From NCBI GenBank assembly GCA_030062745.1, contig CP099850.1, forward strand, positions 496,001 through 560,000: a stretch of 64,000 nt of DNA, written 5' to 3'. Origin of the DNA: Capitulum mitella (Eukaryota > Arthropoda > Thecostraca > Pollicipedomorpha > Pollicipedidae). Below the pieces are notes generated by a model. The model searched no databases and was not told the origin of the DNA. It saw only the letters and a program-made list of their open reading frames with translations. The first letter of the stretch is position 1. Each line of letters opens with the position of its first letter. The translations under genes were made by a program, and so were the position numbers. Below are positions 1-21,899 of the stretch, piece after piece.

Positions 1-325
1 AGTTCAGGACAAAGGACTGCTGAGTTTCGACGCGTGCTCACCATTTGGGGCCCAGGCTGAGAAATTTGCCGATACCAACAACTCTGCACCCTTGTGACAG
101 TCGGGTTAAGAAGACAGACAAGGACAGCAAAACCAGAAGAGAAAGCAAACTGCAGGGTCCCAGAGACGGAGGGTGGGAGGGGGGGGGGTTCGGGCAGACT
201 GACAGAATGCAGCAGGTGCCAACAGACCGGGGCCTGAGCCCCGCGGCCGCCGTTCAGCACGAGGACTGGGACCGCCTCCACAGGAGCCCCACCGACCTGT
301 GGCCTGCCACACCGGCCGACGGAGG

Positions 326-565
326 GTCTGAGCGGCGGTCCATGGTCACCACACGACACAGGAGAACTCAGATAGGCTCCACAGGTGTGGCAGGGCCGGG
401 CAGAGCGTCTGAGCGGCGGTCCATGGTCACCACACGACACAGGAGAACTCAGATAGGCTCCACAGGTGTGGCAGGGTCGGACGGAGGGTCTGAGCGGCGG
501 TCCAGAGCCACCGCCCAACACAGGACTCAGGGCCGGCTCCAGGGATCAGTCGGACGGAGCGCCGG
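326..565. repeat. 81-bp tandem repeat, about 3 copies, just downstream of IFT52
   Basis: Units starting GTCTGAGCGGCGGTCC recur at 326, 407 and 488 (period 81). The first two are near-identical; the third diverges after about 25 bases. The period is a multiple of three, so a plus-strand frame stays open through it, but I see no protein family. It lies in the 3' flank or 3' UTR of IFT52. Confidence 0.85.
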
Positions 566-643
566 TCCCCGGCTGCCGCCGGACGGCCGGCCCGGACTGC
601 AGAGGGCGCCGCCGTCCCGGCCGGCGCGGCAGCCGTCCGAGCC

Positions 644-11281
<10,638 letters not shown>

Positions 11282-12371
11282 CTAAGAGCAAAGAACCACA
11301 TGCACATGGTGTGTGACACTGCTAGGACCAGCTGCAATGACTACTGTTGCACAAATGCATCTGTTAAACACTGCACACACTTAACAGGAATGCAAGACTT
11401 TGGTAGGACAGCTTGGTAGGGATGCTGTTTCCTCAAAACTGTCAATATCTTCTGACCTGGTTAACTTGGTGCAAGAAACTTTATCATGCTGTTTACTTAT
11501 TATTTTGGGATGGAAAACATGCAGATGCCAATTTGTGGTAGAACAGCTGCAAGCCTCTGCAAGGGTTTATGTCATCACACAATCTTTGACTCAAATAGCA
11601 TCTCTGTTTAACTGGTCTGACCACTCACCACTTTATTCCCCTGATGGTCTATGAAGAGCTAAGTCAAGCTACAAAGAAGGCTCAAACACAGACTGAGCAT
11701 AGGCCTACATTGCTGGGAAGCAAAGACCAGAGGTTCCTCGCTACGCTGCTCCCAACTTTCGGTGCACCTTTTTGGGAAATTACCTCAAAAGAAGGTGCCA
11801 TTGCAGCAGCTGCAGAACTGACTGTGGATGTAACTGATGACCTAACCTGCCAGAATCCTGAAACTTTCTGAAAATGGACAAATGAAGCATTTCAAAACAC
11901 AACAGGATGTGTAATAACTCCTACATTTTTGAAAATGAAGGGCACATGGTGCAAATAGCAGCACCACAGTGAAATGCAACATGACATTAATCTTCATAAA
12001 ATTTTTTGGAATGTTTTTAAACATCATCACAGGGTACAACAAAAGAGATATCCAAATGTCTATGGTAGGCACACTGCATCTGTAATTTTGGTTTCATAAC
12101 ATCTAATCAATATACAACAAAAAGAGCACCCCTAACACAATTATGAACAAAATGGGCCAAACATTCCATGTAACAAAACATGCAGCACATTTGGATAAAC
12201 CACACTTTTTATCTTTGATGCTTTCAATAATCCTAAAACTTCTGCAGCATTCTCCTCAATAGCAAACCAAGACCATGGTCAGTACATAATTCCCCATGAC
12301 CTGCCCATGTACAAAAAATATCAAGTATAAAAATAATCTGTAGACAGTTCCATTTTGCCTAATCTGCATAA

Positions 12372-12550
12372 GTGGTTTATGTCAGTTTAGGTTACTGTAC
12401 ACAGCCGCTTGCGCTCAGGCATCCTCTCGACAATCCACACTATACTCTACTTGTCGAGCCCAAACGGCGCCAATTTCCAACTCGACCCTGCGATTATAAG
12501 TCCAACCGCTATCTACTGCGCTTAAAATGCGGACCGTTGATCGTATTTGC
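12372..12550 (-). mobile_element. tRNA-derived SINE relic
   Basis: Read on the minus strand, the sequence AGCGCAGTAGATAGCGG (box A-like) is followed by TTGGACTTATAATCGCA (anticodon-arm-like, tRNA-Ile(UAU)-like) at about 12489-12505 and GGGTCGAGTTGG (box B-like) at 12477-12488. This is the usual tRNA head of invertebrate SINEs with a small deletion before box B. The unrelated tail ends around TGAGCGCAAGCGGCTGTGTA and AGTAACC near 12390. No clear target-site duplication. A functional tRNA gene is ruled out by the lost arm. Confidence 0.6.
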
Positions 12551-13074
12551 TTGTTCGTGAGTTAGAACGCACGGACTCTTCAGCTTGGGCGTCTGGAACC
12601 TTGTGCTGTGTTGTGTGTCTCGTCAGAAGCCAGTCAGTTGCCTGCTGTAGTTAGTGCTTGTTCTTGGGATGTGCGGACGCACAGCCACTTGGGTGTAAAT
12701 CGCATGAATTCACAGCCGCTCAGGTAATGGTCTTACTTGCGCCTATTTACATAGCAATCAATATGCTCCCAAATCAACATTCCTGAAATGGTAGCATCCC
12801 GTCATAGGGATAATCCTTTGCTTTACCAAATATCCCCAAGACATTTTTTTATACACAACTTCGGCTTAATTTTTTCAAGATAGGTATGTTTTAGCATCTA
12901 AATAAGTTTACTTGAAGATCTCAACCGACCACTAAAGTCAGCTGGCGCCAAACAGTTTGCTGGCTTCTGTGTGGGTAGATATTTTAACCCGCATGTTATT
13001 CTTCGCAAAACAGAAAACTGATGATCTGATGTATCAACAATCGAAGAACACGATCAAGTTTTTGTTTATGTCGG

Positions 13075-13075
<1 letters not shown>
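12551..13075. other. Intergenic or IFT52 first-intron sequence, no features
   Basis: No convincing reading frame, repeat or RNA gene seen. If IFT52 starts near 18 kb, this is inside its first intron. Confidence 0.5.

Positions 13076-13171
<96 letters not shown>
13076..13171. repeat. Compound (AT)n(GT)n(AT)n microsatellite
   Basis: About 46 bp of AT, then 32 bp of GT, then 17 bp of AT. A poly-C run follows at about 13333-13350. Confidence 0.98.
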
Positions 13172-13449
13172 CCCGATAACGAATTAGGTTTTGCTGGAAT
13201 CAGCAAGGGCTCGGGAAGGGGAGGGGTACAGGGGGCAGTGGCCTCATGCCCTCAAGGCCCTCAACTTTTTTGAATTTTAACATTGATCCTATGGGCGACA
13301 GCTGGGAAGAATTGGTCCAAAACGCTTCTACGCCCCCCCCCCCCCCCCCCCACCTGTGGAGGAGTCCCCGCGCCCCTGAGGATCAGAGTTGTACGTTCAC
13401 GTTACACATAACGATAGGTTTGACACTGCACAGATTCGCGATGCCTTCC

Positions 13450-13654
13450 GAACAAATGTTTCAAAACAATACGTGTAAACTCTTCTCATCCACCGGACAG
13501 ATAGCGCTGAATGTTCTTAAGTCTTGTTACCATGGATCTTGTGTCCTTGTCACCATGGATCTGATCGAACAAATGTTTCAAAACAATACGTGTAAACCCT
13601 CCTCATCCACCGAACAGATAGCGCTGAATGTTCTTAAGTCTTGTTACCATGGAT
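13450..13654. repeat. 117-bp tandem duplication
   Basis: GAACAAATGTTTCAAAACAA starts at 13450 and again at 13567. The two copies stay alike for about 88 bp up to TTGTTACCATGGAT. Short ACCATGGATCT repeats join them. No coding meaning seen. Confidence 0.9.
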
Positions 13655-14859
13655 GACATCTTTGAACGTTTTAGGGTGTTTGTGTGCGTATGTGTGTATG
13701 GAGGGGGAGGGCAGGTTTCCATGCATCCTGCGGACATTTACCTACTTCAGAGAATCTATCCAGAACTGAGATTTTCCCTGCCCGTCATTTGGAAACTACA
13801 TTAAACATTAATGGTCCTTGATCAGGTGAACAGCAACCGAATAACATATCCAGGAAATAGAGAAGAAAAGAAAGAACAACTCCCTCTTTTTTAGTAGAAT
13901 GGCAAACTGATTACCGTATGCAGAAAAGTCTTTGTGGAGGCTAGAAAAGACCATCCGGCAGACCAGGTTTGTAAGATAAAAAGTAGATGTACGCGACAGA
14001 TGAATCGAAAAATAAGAAGCGTCCCAGTATAGTTTTATCAGCGCACGCACTATTAATTTTACCCTGTCAAAGAACTTAGGCATACCATGGATTATACTAC
14101 TGGATTGGAAACTCGCCGCAGAATCGCGACAGCGGCGACACTGGCACCATCTATTGACAGGAATATTGTGAGCGAGGAGCCGAGCAGCGCTGCAAACGTT
14201 TACGGGCAACGGGCACGTGGTGGACACGTGTCGCGCCGGCTCGGGGAAGACAGTTCTGGCTTCGCGCCGCGGTTAGATATCTGCTTGCTATTGTGAGGCG
14301 CCTTCTCGCACGTTAATGTAAGTTCTAAACCACCTGTACGGCGTGAGGTGCGTAGGGTACTTCGTGAAACAGAGAAATGGATATTCCTTGCCTGCGCCGT
14401 TGTGATGGGTGTCGGACGACGTACTGACGCCCGACTGTTCATGGATTCCAGAACTGTCTGGACTATCAATCCCTTTCCCAGCTCCTCATCCCAATTATCC
14501 CAAACAGGTGGAAATAACCAAGGCTAATCTGGCCCCTCTGATCACTTGGTGAACAACTGTTACAACATGTGCATCATTACAAGGTCTGCTATATCTGTGT
14601 TTTCTGCTATATCTGCTATATATCTGCTATATTCTGTGTACCAGCGCTCCTGCATGTTGCTCGTTCTGCCACATACCTGACCTACGAAGCATATAACATC
14701 TGCCATTATTGCTGACGAATTCTTGCTGCTCTAACCCATGGACCCTTGCAGGAACAGCGATTGGAGAGGAACACGGCGTTACTGTCCACTCATCCACACT
14801 CCATCAAGGACATTGTTTGCTGTAAATAGACCTTTTACTGACGCTCTTTATTTACGCAG
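13655..14859. other. Intergenic sequence upstream of the transposase relic
   Basis: No recognisable gene. An imperfect CTGCTATAT repeat lies at 14580-14640. The N-terminal (THAP) part of the transposase downstream would be expected here, but I could not recognise it. Confidence 0.5.
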
Positions 14860-15924
14860 GTCTGCTGCCCGAGGAGTGCCGGGGTACCGCTGACGCCGTC
14901 CTACGTCTCAACGATACTCTGGACGTCCTGAACAGCAGTGGAGCGGCGGACCCGTGCGGCAACAGGCGCGCGTTCTCGGCTGCGACTGAGCGGCGGCACG
15001 CATCCCTGCTCGCTGAGACGCGTGACTGGCTGGCGCGGTGGAGGGTCGGCAACAACGCGACCGTGGACAGCATCGCTGGACTTCAGCTAACTATCAACGC
15101 TACATTGCTGCTATGGAACAGTGTCAAAGACATCTTTAAATTCCTCTGTACACGGCGACTCAATCAGGATTCACTGAAAAATTTCTTTGGCACCATTCGT
15201 CAGGTCAATGGCCAAAACGACCATCCCGACCCGACTCAGTTCCGTCAAGCCTACCGGAAAAGCAGCATGAACAGCGTGCTGCGGTCACCTGACGACGCAA
15301 ACTGTGAACCAGATGCAGACAGACTGTTGGCCGTCGCCACGTCTGCCGCATCTCGACCTCACCGCCCAATGCCTGAAACCGTCGTGCAGTTTGCACGTGA
15401 TATCACTTCAGTCAGTCCCATTATGGTAGACTGCGTCACCGAGAACGTACTGACGTATGTCGCTGGTTGGCTGGCCCATAAGGAGGGCCAGAACCACTCC
15501 TGTGAGCAGTGCACCAGTGCCCTCCTCAGCCCGGACAGGGTTGTCCGGCGCAGCAGAGACGCTGTTGGGACTGAAGAGTTACACCGGCCTCACCTCTGCT
15601 GACGTCGGCAGCCTTAAGGCTCCTTCTGAGCCGCTGTTCCGAGCTGTGGCGGCGGCCTACGAGATCACTCAAACGCAGGCGCTGAGTGCATTAAACAACC
15701 ATGGCATCGGACAAAAGCTTATGCTTTGTATCGAAGATACTCCCCAGTATCAGGAGGTGGATGCTGGGCTATGCGAAACTGGCCGTTTGCGGGGGATAAT
15801 GGCCCGATTCATCCGCATGCAGCTCCACATTCTGTGCGTGCGCACCACCGCCATGAACGGCAGAAGCACCAACCGGCTCAGCCGAAAACGCCTGAAGGTG
15901 TCGTCGCGCCCCACACGGCAGTGA
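14860..15924 (+). pseudogene. P-element/THAP9-like transposase, C-terminal part, frameshifted
   Basis: P-type transposases cut and paste DNA using an RNase H-like catalytic domain. The frame from about 14862 to 15602 carries family landmarks: a VLRLNDTLDVLNSSG segment, then LQLTINATLLLW, RRLNQDSLKNFFGTIRQVNG, DHPDPTQFRQAYRKS, NVLTYVAGWLAHKE and CEQCTSALLSP. The match moves to another frame near 15520-15560 and continues as LLGLKSYTGLTSADV... and FIRMQLHILCVRT with a basic end (SRKRLKV), stopping at 15922-15924. An in-frame stop lies at 14823 and a TTTACGCAG acceptor-like site at 14859, so this could be a last exon. The N-terminal DNA-binding part is not found. The frameshift makes it a relic. 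Confidence 0.85.
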
Positions 15925-17795
15925 AATAGGCGGAAAGTGTTCCCCAGCAGGAGTCAGCCGGCCGGGTAACGGTCCACTCGGTCGAGTTCATTCGCTTTGC
16001 CGAGTCCAACCGTCCCAGTCTTGGCGGCCGAGTCCACCTGCCCGAGTCCGCTGGCTGAGTCCATTGGACCGAAACAGGATACCAGTTTGCTCTGCCCGAC
16101 AGGCCGTGGCGTTCACTTTCCGCCTTCTGTCGGGGTCTCCTTCTGGTGGTTAAAAATGGAGACGCAGTCTGATGTGGCGGCCTTCTGTGTTTTACTGTGT
16201 TTTTACTAACAGCCACAGAAAGTTGTCTGGTAAGTACCTTAGTACGCGATATCCTGTGCACCAGCTGAAAACGAGAAATTACGATGACATTAAGCAGCAG
16301 TTGTTACGAGAGGCCGAGTCTTCCTTGCTAACGATATTCTCGGCGCTAGATGGCGGTCGCGGCGCGCTGTCGCCGACAACAATAGAAAAAGGGCGAAGTT
16401 TCCAATCCAGCAGAAGGTAATCCATGGGCATACTTATGTACCCTGTATGGTAGGGTACACTTAGAATAAAACTGAATTGGTCCAATTTAGATAGTTTAAT
16501 TCCAGCCTTCGAAAGTCAGATGTATTTTGCCATCGTAGCAGAGAAGCCATTGTGAGATGTGATGATGGCTTGTGGCTTTGTGATGTAGATTTATAACTGG
16601 GACTCAGTGGTATTGGGGACAGTTGTGGACACAAAATAAACAGTATGGCACCCTGGGGTCTTCAACCGAACAGCCGTTGCTGTGTGTTTGATTTGTGCGT
16701 AGAATTCTACGCCTGGTCCCACTCTCAGCTTGAGTGGTAACCTGCTAGCGGAAACAAATATTCGCAGAAAGGCTAACGTTTGCGTTCCAGTATCAAAGCT
16801 TTTCCAGGAAATGGAGTTGAGGAATAGCATACGTGATCCAAACGTGCTTATAGAAAAATCCAGACGAGATGTGCGAAAGCACTAAATAGCGTCTACGATG
16901 TTGGGAACAGAAAAGTAGTTGTCCGAATCTTTGTTAAAGTGGAATAGGTGCGAAATTTTGCCGTGTCGAATTAACCAATGCACATGTGAAAGTCGGTTTC
17001 TGAGAGATCTTATACTTGCTGATAGTAGACGATGGGCAAATGTTACTGTTTGAGGCCTGACTTTAGTACTCATAAATTCTTATCTCTTCACCAGCAGCAG
17101 ACACGACGAACATTGCAAAATCGTTAAATCGGTGGCTGATTTTTCCGCCCTTCTTTGGTTTCACGACGCTCAGAAATTGGATTTTTTAATTTGGTTTCGT
17201 TCTCACTGGGTGTGAACCAAGCGTGTTCTCTGGGTTGCACGTCAGGAAAGGATCTCCAAACGGCTGGTGGGGCGGGTTGGGGTGGGAGGGGCGACTAACA
17301 GATTCGTGTGTGTGGGGTTAGCGAAAAATTCCTTGGTAAGATCAGCCCAAGTTTTCGCACCTGAAAATACCCCGGTGTTTCGGCGAGAACGCCGTCCCGC
17401 GTTCCCGCAATGGCAACCATCTGGTGTACGTCTACCAGGGATTTCGAGATCGTCGAATTTAAACAGCGAAAACCGCCGACTTTATAAAGGTAGGAAGTTG
17501 CGGAATGTGAGCAATATCATTCTGTCGTTAACCACCAGAAACCTTTTGAAATTAAAGCGTCCAATCTATAACTGCTGTTCCCAAGGGAATTGGTGGCATT
17601 TAAAGGGCAATGTTATTAGCCATGCTGGCGTAACGTTACATCGGGGAAGGCACTGTCGGCGTTGGTTGTTGCTTCAGACGGAGCGCTTGGGATACCAAAG
17701 CACGGAACAACATCGAAATAGTCTAGGGTAACCTTGCTGCGTCTGAGGCAAGATATGCTTGTAATCTCCTACTTGAAGTGCTGAAAAACAGGTGA
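15925..17795. other. Intergenic, no supported gene
   Basis: The first part (15940-16110) has imperfect GAGTCCA/CCGAGTCC repeats. An open frame of 154 codons at 17267-17731 on the plus strand has no family features and is probably chance. Nothing else recognised. Confidence 0.5.
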
Positions 17796-18093
17796 AACAG
17801 GTTTGAAAAACCCCAGTGACGTCGACAGCATCGGTCGCACAGCTTCCACGTTGCCGTGGTCGCGGGTTCGTCGCCCGAGCCGGAGAAAGATGGCGGCGTC
17901 TCGCCGGCGTGCCCGGCGCTCTCGCCGCTGGCGAAAAGACGTCACATCGGGCCTGCATCCGGTGGCTGTGAGCCCAGCGCAAACAGAGCGGATCTGCCGG
18001 TGACGTCGGCGCCGCCACCCGAGCAGACCGCCTGGCGCCGGCTCCCCGTCTGCCACCCCCACATCTGCGGCCGATCTTTAAACGGAAATTACC

Positions 18094-18107
18094 GTTGCCA
18101 TAGAAAC
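18094..18107. promoter_or_regulatory. RFX X-box
   Basis: GTTGCCATAGAAAC on the plus strand, GTTTCTATGGCAAC on the minus. It fits the published X-box form RYYNYY-AT-RRNRAC at every position. RFX factors use this site to switch on cilium genes, IFT genes among them. The only cilium gene visible in the window is IFT52 on the minus strand. Confidence 0.65.
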
Positions 18108-18121
18108 TGGTGTCTGGGCCC

Positions 18122-18166
18122 GGCCGTCGCCGGCTGCAGGCGCCGCTGCTGCAGCCGGCGACGGCC
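18122..18166. repeat. Perfect 18-bp inverted repeat with 9-nt loop
   Basis: Arms GGCCGTCGCCGGCTGCAG (18122-18139) and CTGCAGCCGGCGACGGCC (18149-18166) are exact reverse complements. Very GC-rich; it could form a stable hairpin or cruciform beside the X-box. Confidence 0.95.
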
Positions 18167-18204
18167 CGGCCGGGCTGGGGCGGGGCTCTCCGAGGCCGAT
18201 TGGT

Positions 18205-18725
18205 GATGGGTCAGACTCCCGGCTCCGCTGGCTGGTAACCGGACAGATTCCCGGCTCTGCTGACTGGTGATGGGTCAGACTCCCGGCTCTGCTGGCTGGT
18301 AACCGGACAGATTCCCGGCTCTGCTGACTGGTGATGGGTCAGACTCCCGGCTCCGCTGGCTGGTAACCGGACAGACTCCCGGCTCTGCTGACTGGTGATG
18401 GGTCAGACTCCCGACCCTGCTGACTGGCGATGGGTCAGACTTTCGGCTCTGCTGACTTGGTGATGGGTCAGACTCCCAGCTCTGCTGACTGGTGATCGGA
18501 CAGATTACTGGCTCTGGCTGACTGATGGCCGGACAGACTTCCGACTCTGATTTGCTGGTGAGCGGACAGACTCTCGGCTCTGCTGACTGGTGATGGGTCA
18601 GACTTCCAGCTCTGCCGACTGGTGACCGAACAGACTCCAGGCTCTGCTGACTTGTGACCGGTCAGCCTCTGGTTCTGGCTGACGGCTCTGGCTGATTTGT
18701 GACCGGACAGATTTCCGGCTCTGAA
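18205..18725. repeat. 32-bp minisatellite
   Basis: Units of the form TCAGACTCCCGGCTCTGCTG followed by ACTGGTGATGGG. Alternating variants give an apparent 64-bp period (18211, 18275). About 16 copies, more diverged toward 18700. Confidence 0.9.
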
Positions 18726-21280
18726 CTACTAGTGGTAAAAAAACCGTCCATACCGGCAAAAACAGGCCGATTATACCTTACTGTGACTTAACCAAAAAAG
18801 GTTAGAAACAGCTGGTAAACCTTTTATGGTAGTTTTGATATATCATTGGCAGGGGCGTTGGAACTGGAGGGGAGGGGGGGGTTGCAGGAGGGCAGCTGCC
18901 CCCCAACCTTGAGCAACATTTAACATTAACCCTACAGCGTTGCATGGAAAGAAACGAGGTAAAGATTTCGTTTGCCTCTATCTCCACAGAGGTTCCACCG
19001 CTCCTGATCACTGGGTTTCTTTGCTTGCGAACAAGGAGAACCTTTTTAAACCAAACGAGTGCAAATTATTGGTATTGGTAAAAGTGCAAATTATTGGTAT
19101 GGAAGGACACTAAAAAAGCAAGCTATCCCGACGAGGAGCCGGAAATACAAGAAAAATTTTCATCATTTGGACAGTAATTTTTGGGAGACATTTCATGTCA
19201 ATGAGCGCTGTATGCAATTTCATTAAATTCGTTTACAAAATGAAGACGGCGACTTTTACCACCATCCTGCTACTGCGCTGCAGTCTCCAGGTCCTGCGGC
19301 ACAGTCTGCCTGGACGGCTGAAAAAGACTGCAACGCCTGCCAGCTGGGCCTCCGTGTTTCGACACTTGTCCGACACCCGGCACAATGCCAGCTGCACGTG
19401 TCGCAGACAGGGGAAAATTCGCGGGCAAAGTGCTGATCGGTATGCATCAGTATTCTTCGACACTCCAGCGGACGCCTGCGGCCGCAAAAACTGATATCCC
19501 CGCTGCGATGGCAGAGTGAAATTGCTCTCGCAGCACGATTCCAATCATCGACGCCAGAGAAACGTCTGACGCGGACCGTCAGCGAAAAGTTGGCGGGGCG
19601 TCGCTCCATCATGCAATGGCTGCCGCGCCAGTCAGCCGACTGTCCAGGTCAGACCGAGGGCTCGGAGCGGAGCAGCTCTTCACGCGCCTGTCGTGGCCCG
19701 TACCAGCGCAGGACTCTGCTGCTCCAACGCCCGGGCAGAACGAGCTTGATGTGTTTTTCCTCGCGTTTTCGGCTAGCGCGTAAGACGCCCGTGTTCTCAT
19801 CGAGCAGCAAAGTGTGTTGGCGATCGATATGATCAACAGCTGAACGCGCCGAAGCGTCTGCCGCAGCACGCGCAGCCCGCTGTCTACCGGCGAAAACCAT
19901 GATAAACCAAATCATGTCAAACTCTGTTTAGTCTGTAACGCCATGTCGCAACAAACTGCTTCGCGCCTGAATGGCGCACCCGAGCGGCATTCATTTCACT
20001 TAAAGCTTCATATGGCTTGTAGCTTCGCAGCCTAAGGGTTTTTTTAATGTATCGGATATATCAGTCTTATACATATGAAACTGAAGGTAGTCATCAACAT
20101 TCGCTGATGAGATCACAGACATGAAAACACCACGAACATGTGCAATTTACATTCCCCTGTCTCGAAATCAAAACGTCTGTTTTCGACAGTAACAATGTGT
20201 TTTATTCCGTCTTCCCACGCAGGGCCATAAATGCCATGATGTGCTCTTTGAAAGTCGTGAAGGTACGCTGTCGCCTCTCACTGTGTCTGCGCGCACAGAA
20301 TGCTGATGACTTGATGCGTCTTCTGCACCGCGACATAGTTTGTTCAGGCTGCCGGTCTGGAGGCGGCGAAGATCGACTTCAGAGGCCATAAAAGCATCCA
20401 TTGGCGACAGTCGAGACCTGCTGTCGCCTCCAAAAATCAAGCGATACGACAAACGGCTCTCTGTGCAAAGCCGAAGAAATCGTGGTGCTTTATGGCTGTG
20501 CGAAATCCGTGGAAATCCGTGCTCGTGGGATTTCGCTGTTGTCATTCCCGGCGGGGAGACGCCGAATCTTACAGAGAAAAATGAAGCTTGAAAAAGCCGT
20601 GGACTCGTGCAGGGAGTCCGTAAATAATGCCGCGCCTGCGTCTGATCTTGCCATTACACGACACGTCGCGGAACAGGAGGACCATTAACAAATCAGCAAC
20701 ATCTAGCCTGTCGTCTAGGCAGCGGTGAGCTTGACGACGATGTGGCACTTAGCGTCGAATATTTGTTTTTTGTCCGTAGAGGAACGCATTGTCTCAAAAT
20801 AAGATAAGCCGCTATATCCGAAACTGACTTCATCATTTTTCCCTTGTGTCTCAGGATAATAGCACTGGGAAACTGGAGGAGATGGTGAAGACGCACGTTT
20901 TTTGGAATGTTTGGTTGTTCACTTCCAATATTTTCTTTCCTTTCCCCTTTGCTCTAATTATTTAAAAATGCTTTGAATTAAACTCAGCATTTTCCATGAG
21001 TTCCGCGCTCACCACGTCCCACATAATGTGATGTGATGAAAAAATAAACATGAGGATGGTGGTCACAATTGAAGTAAGGCGGTAAAGAAGGGCGGATCAT
21101 CTTCGTACAGTCCTGCCATATTGACGTGATCCAGGCCACTACAGACTGGTATTACCAGACCGACCTGGTCACGACCACTCTCGAGTGCCGCCTGTAGACT
21201 GACTTGTCTGCGGTCGTTGTGGCCGTCCTCAGATGAAGTCACCAGCTGCGTCCCCATCCTCTTTTTTTCCTCATCCCCAT
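18726..21280. other. Intergenic, no supported gene
   Basis: A G-rich stretch near 18845-18900 (GGGGCGTTGGAACTGGAGG) resembles the ends of some DNA transposons, but no partner end was found. Open frames at 19195-19610 and 20140-20690 have no family signatures. Nothing else seen. Confidence 0.5.
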
Positions 21281-21284
21281 CTCA

Positions 21285-21725
21285 TCCCCTTGCTCCCCCA
21301 GTCGGCCGTTAATTCTTCTACCGTCCTGCTCTCGGCCGCCCGCTGACTCCCCCTCTGCCGTCCTTCCCAAGTCAGCCGCTGACTCCTCCTCTGCCGTCCT
21401 CCCCCAGTCAGCCGCTGACTCCCCCTCTGCCATTCTCCCCTGGCTGGCCGTTGACTCCTCCTCTGCCATTCTCCCCCGGCTGGCCGTTGACTCCTCCTCT
21501 GCCGTCCTCCCCCAGTCAGCCGCTGACTCCTCCTCTGCCGTCCTTCCCAAGTCAGCCGCTGACTCCCCCTCTGCCATTCTCCCCCGGCTGGCCGTTGACT
21601 CCTCCTCTGCCGTCCTCCCCCAGTCGTCCGCTGATCCCTCCTCTGCCGTCCTCCCCCAGTCGGCCGCTGACTCCTCCTCTGCTGTCCTCCCCCAGTCGGC
21701 CGCTGACTCCTCCTCTGCCGGCCGC
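21285..21725. repeat. 36-bp minisatellite, open in several frames on both strands
   Basis: Units CAGTCAGCCGCTGACTCC followed by TCCTCTGCCGTCCTCCCC recur every 36 bp (for example 21371, 21407), about 12 copies. Because 36 is a multiple of three, the plus strand reads repeated PLTPPLPSSPSQ and the minus strand repeated SAADWGRTAEEE or RQRRSQRPTGGG. These are best seen as repeat-driven open frames. A consensus donor (GACAG/GTGAGTG) sits at about 21887 on the plus strand, so a small expressed proline-rich exon cannot be fully excluded. Confidence 0.85.
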
Positions 21726-21899
21726 CCACTCGCCGGCGGCGCGCAGTCGCGCTGGCGGCCGGCAGCCGGCTTCGGCCGGCCCCGCCCCGTCGGCCTCCTG
21801 TTGCCTGCGCCCCGGCTCCTGGGCCGGTACCCCGGACCGCCGCCCGACCCGGCCTGAAGCCGTCCGGCCTGTGCACGTCCACAGACAGGTGAGTGTCTC

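Larger units (their letters stand above)
17800..18200. promoter_or_regulatory. CpG-rich block with promoter-type motifs, candidate IFT52 promoter
   Basis: CpG-dense and flanked by AT-rich DNA. It contains a YY1-type AAGATGGCGGC at 17887-17897 (GCCGCCATCTT on the minus strand, as often found just after a start site), a GACGTCAC CRE-like site at 17938-17945, and the X-box at 18094-18107. Read on the minus strand, the X-box comes first and the YY1-type site about 200 bp later, a sensible order for a gene running toward IFT52 exon 2. A short plus-strand frame starting at the YY1 ATG (17890-18003) is arginine-rich and unlike any family. Confidence 0.5.

Noticed and set aside
12423-12449. Nine-codon candidate first exon of IFT52 on the minus strand
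   Set aside because: It falls in the tail of the SINE relic and has a weak GTAACC donor.
13230-13370. G-rich and C-run stretch as a transposon end
   Set aside because: No matching inverted end or target duplication could be found.
17803-18003. Plus-strand frame with ATG at the YY1-like site (MAASRRRARRSR...)
   Set aside because: Arginine-rich low-complexity product of CpG-rich DNA and no family match; kept only as part of the promoter-like block.
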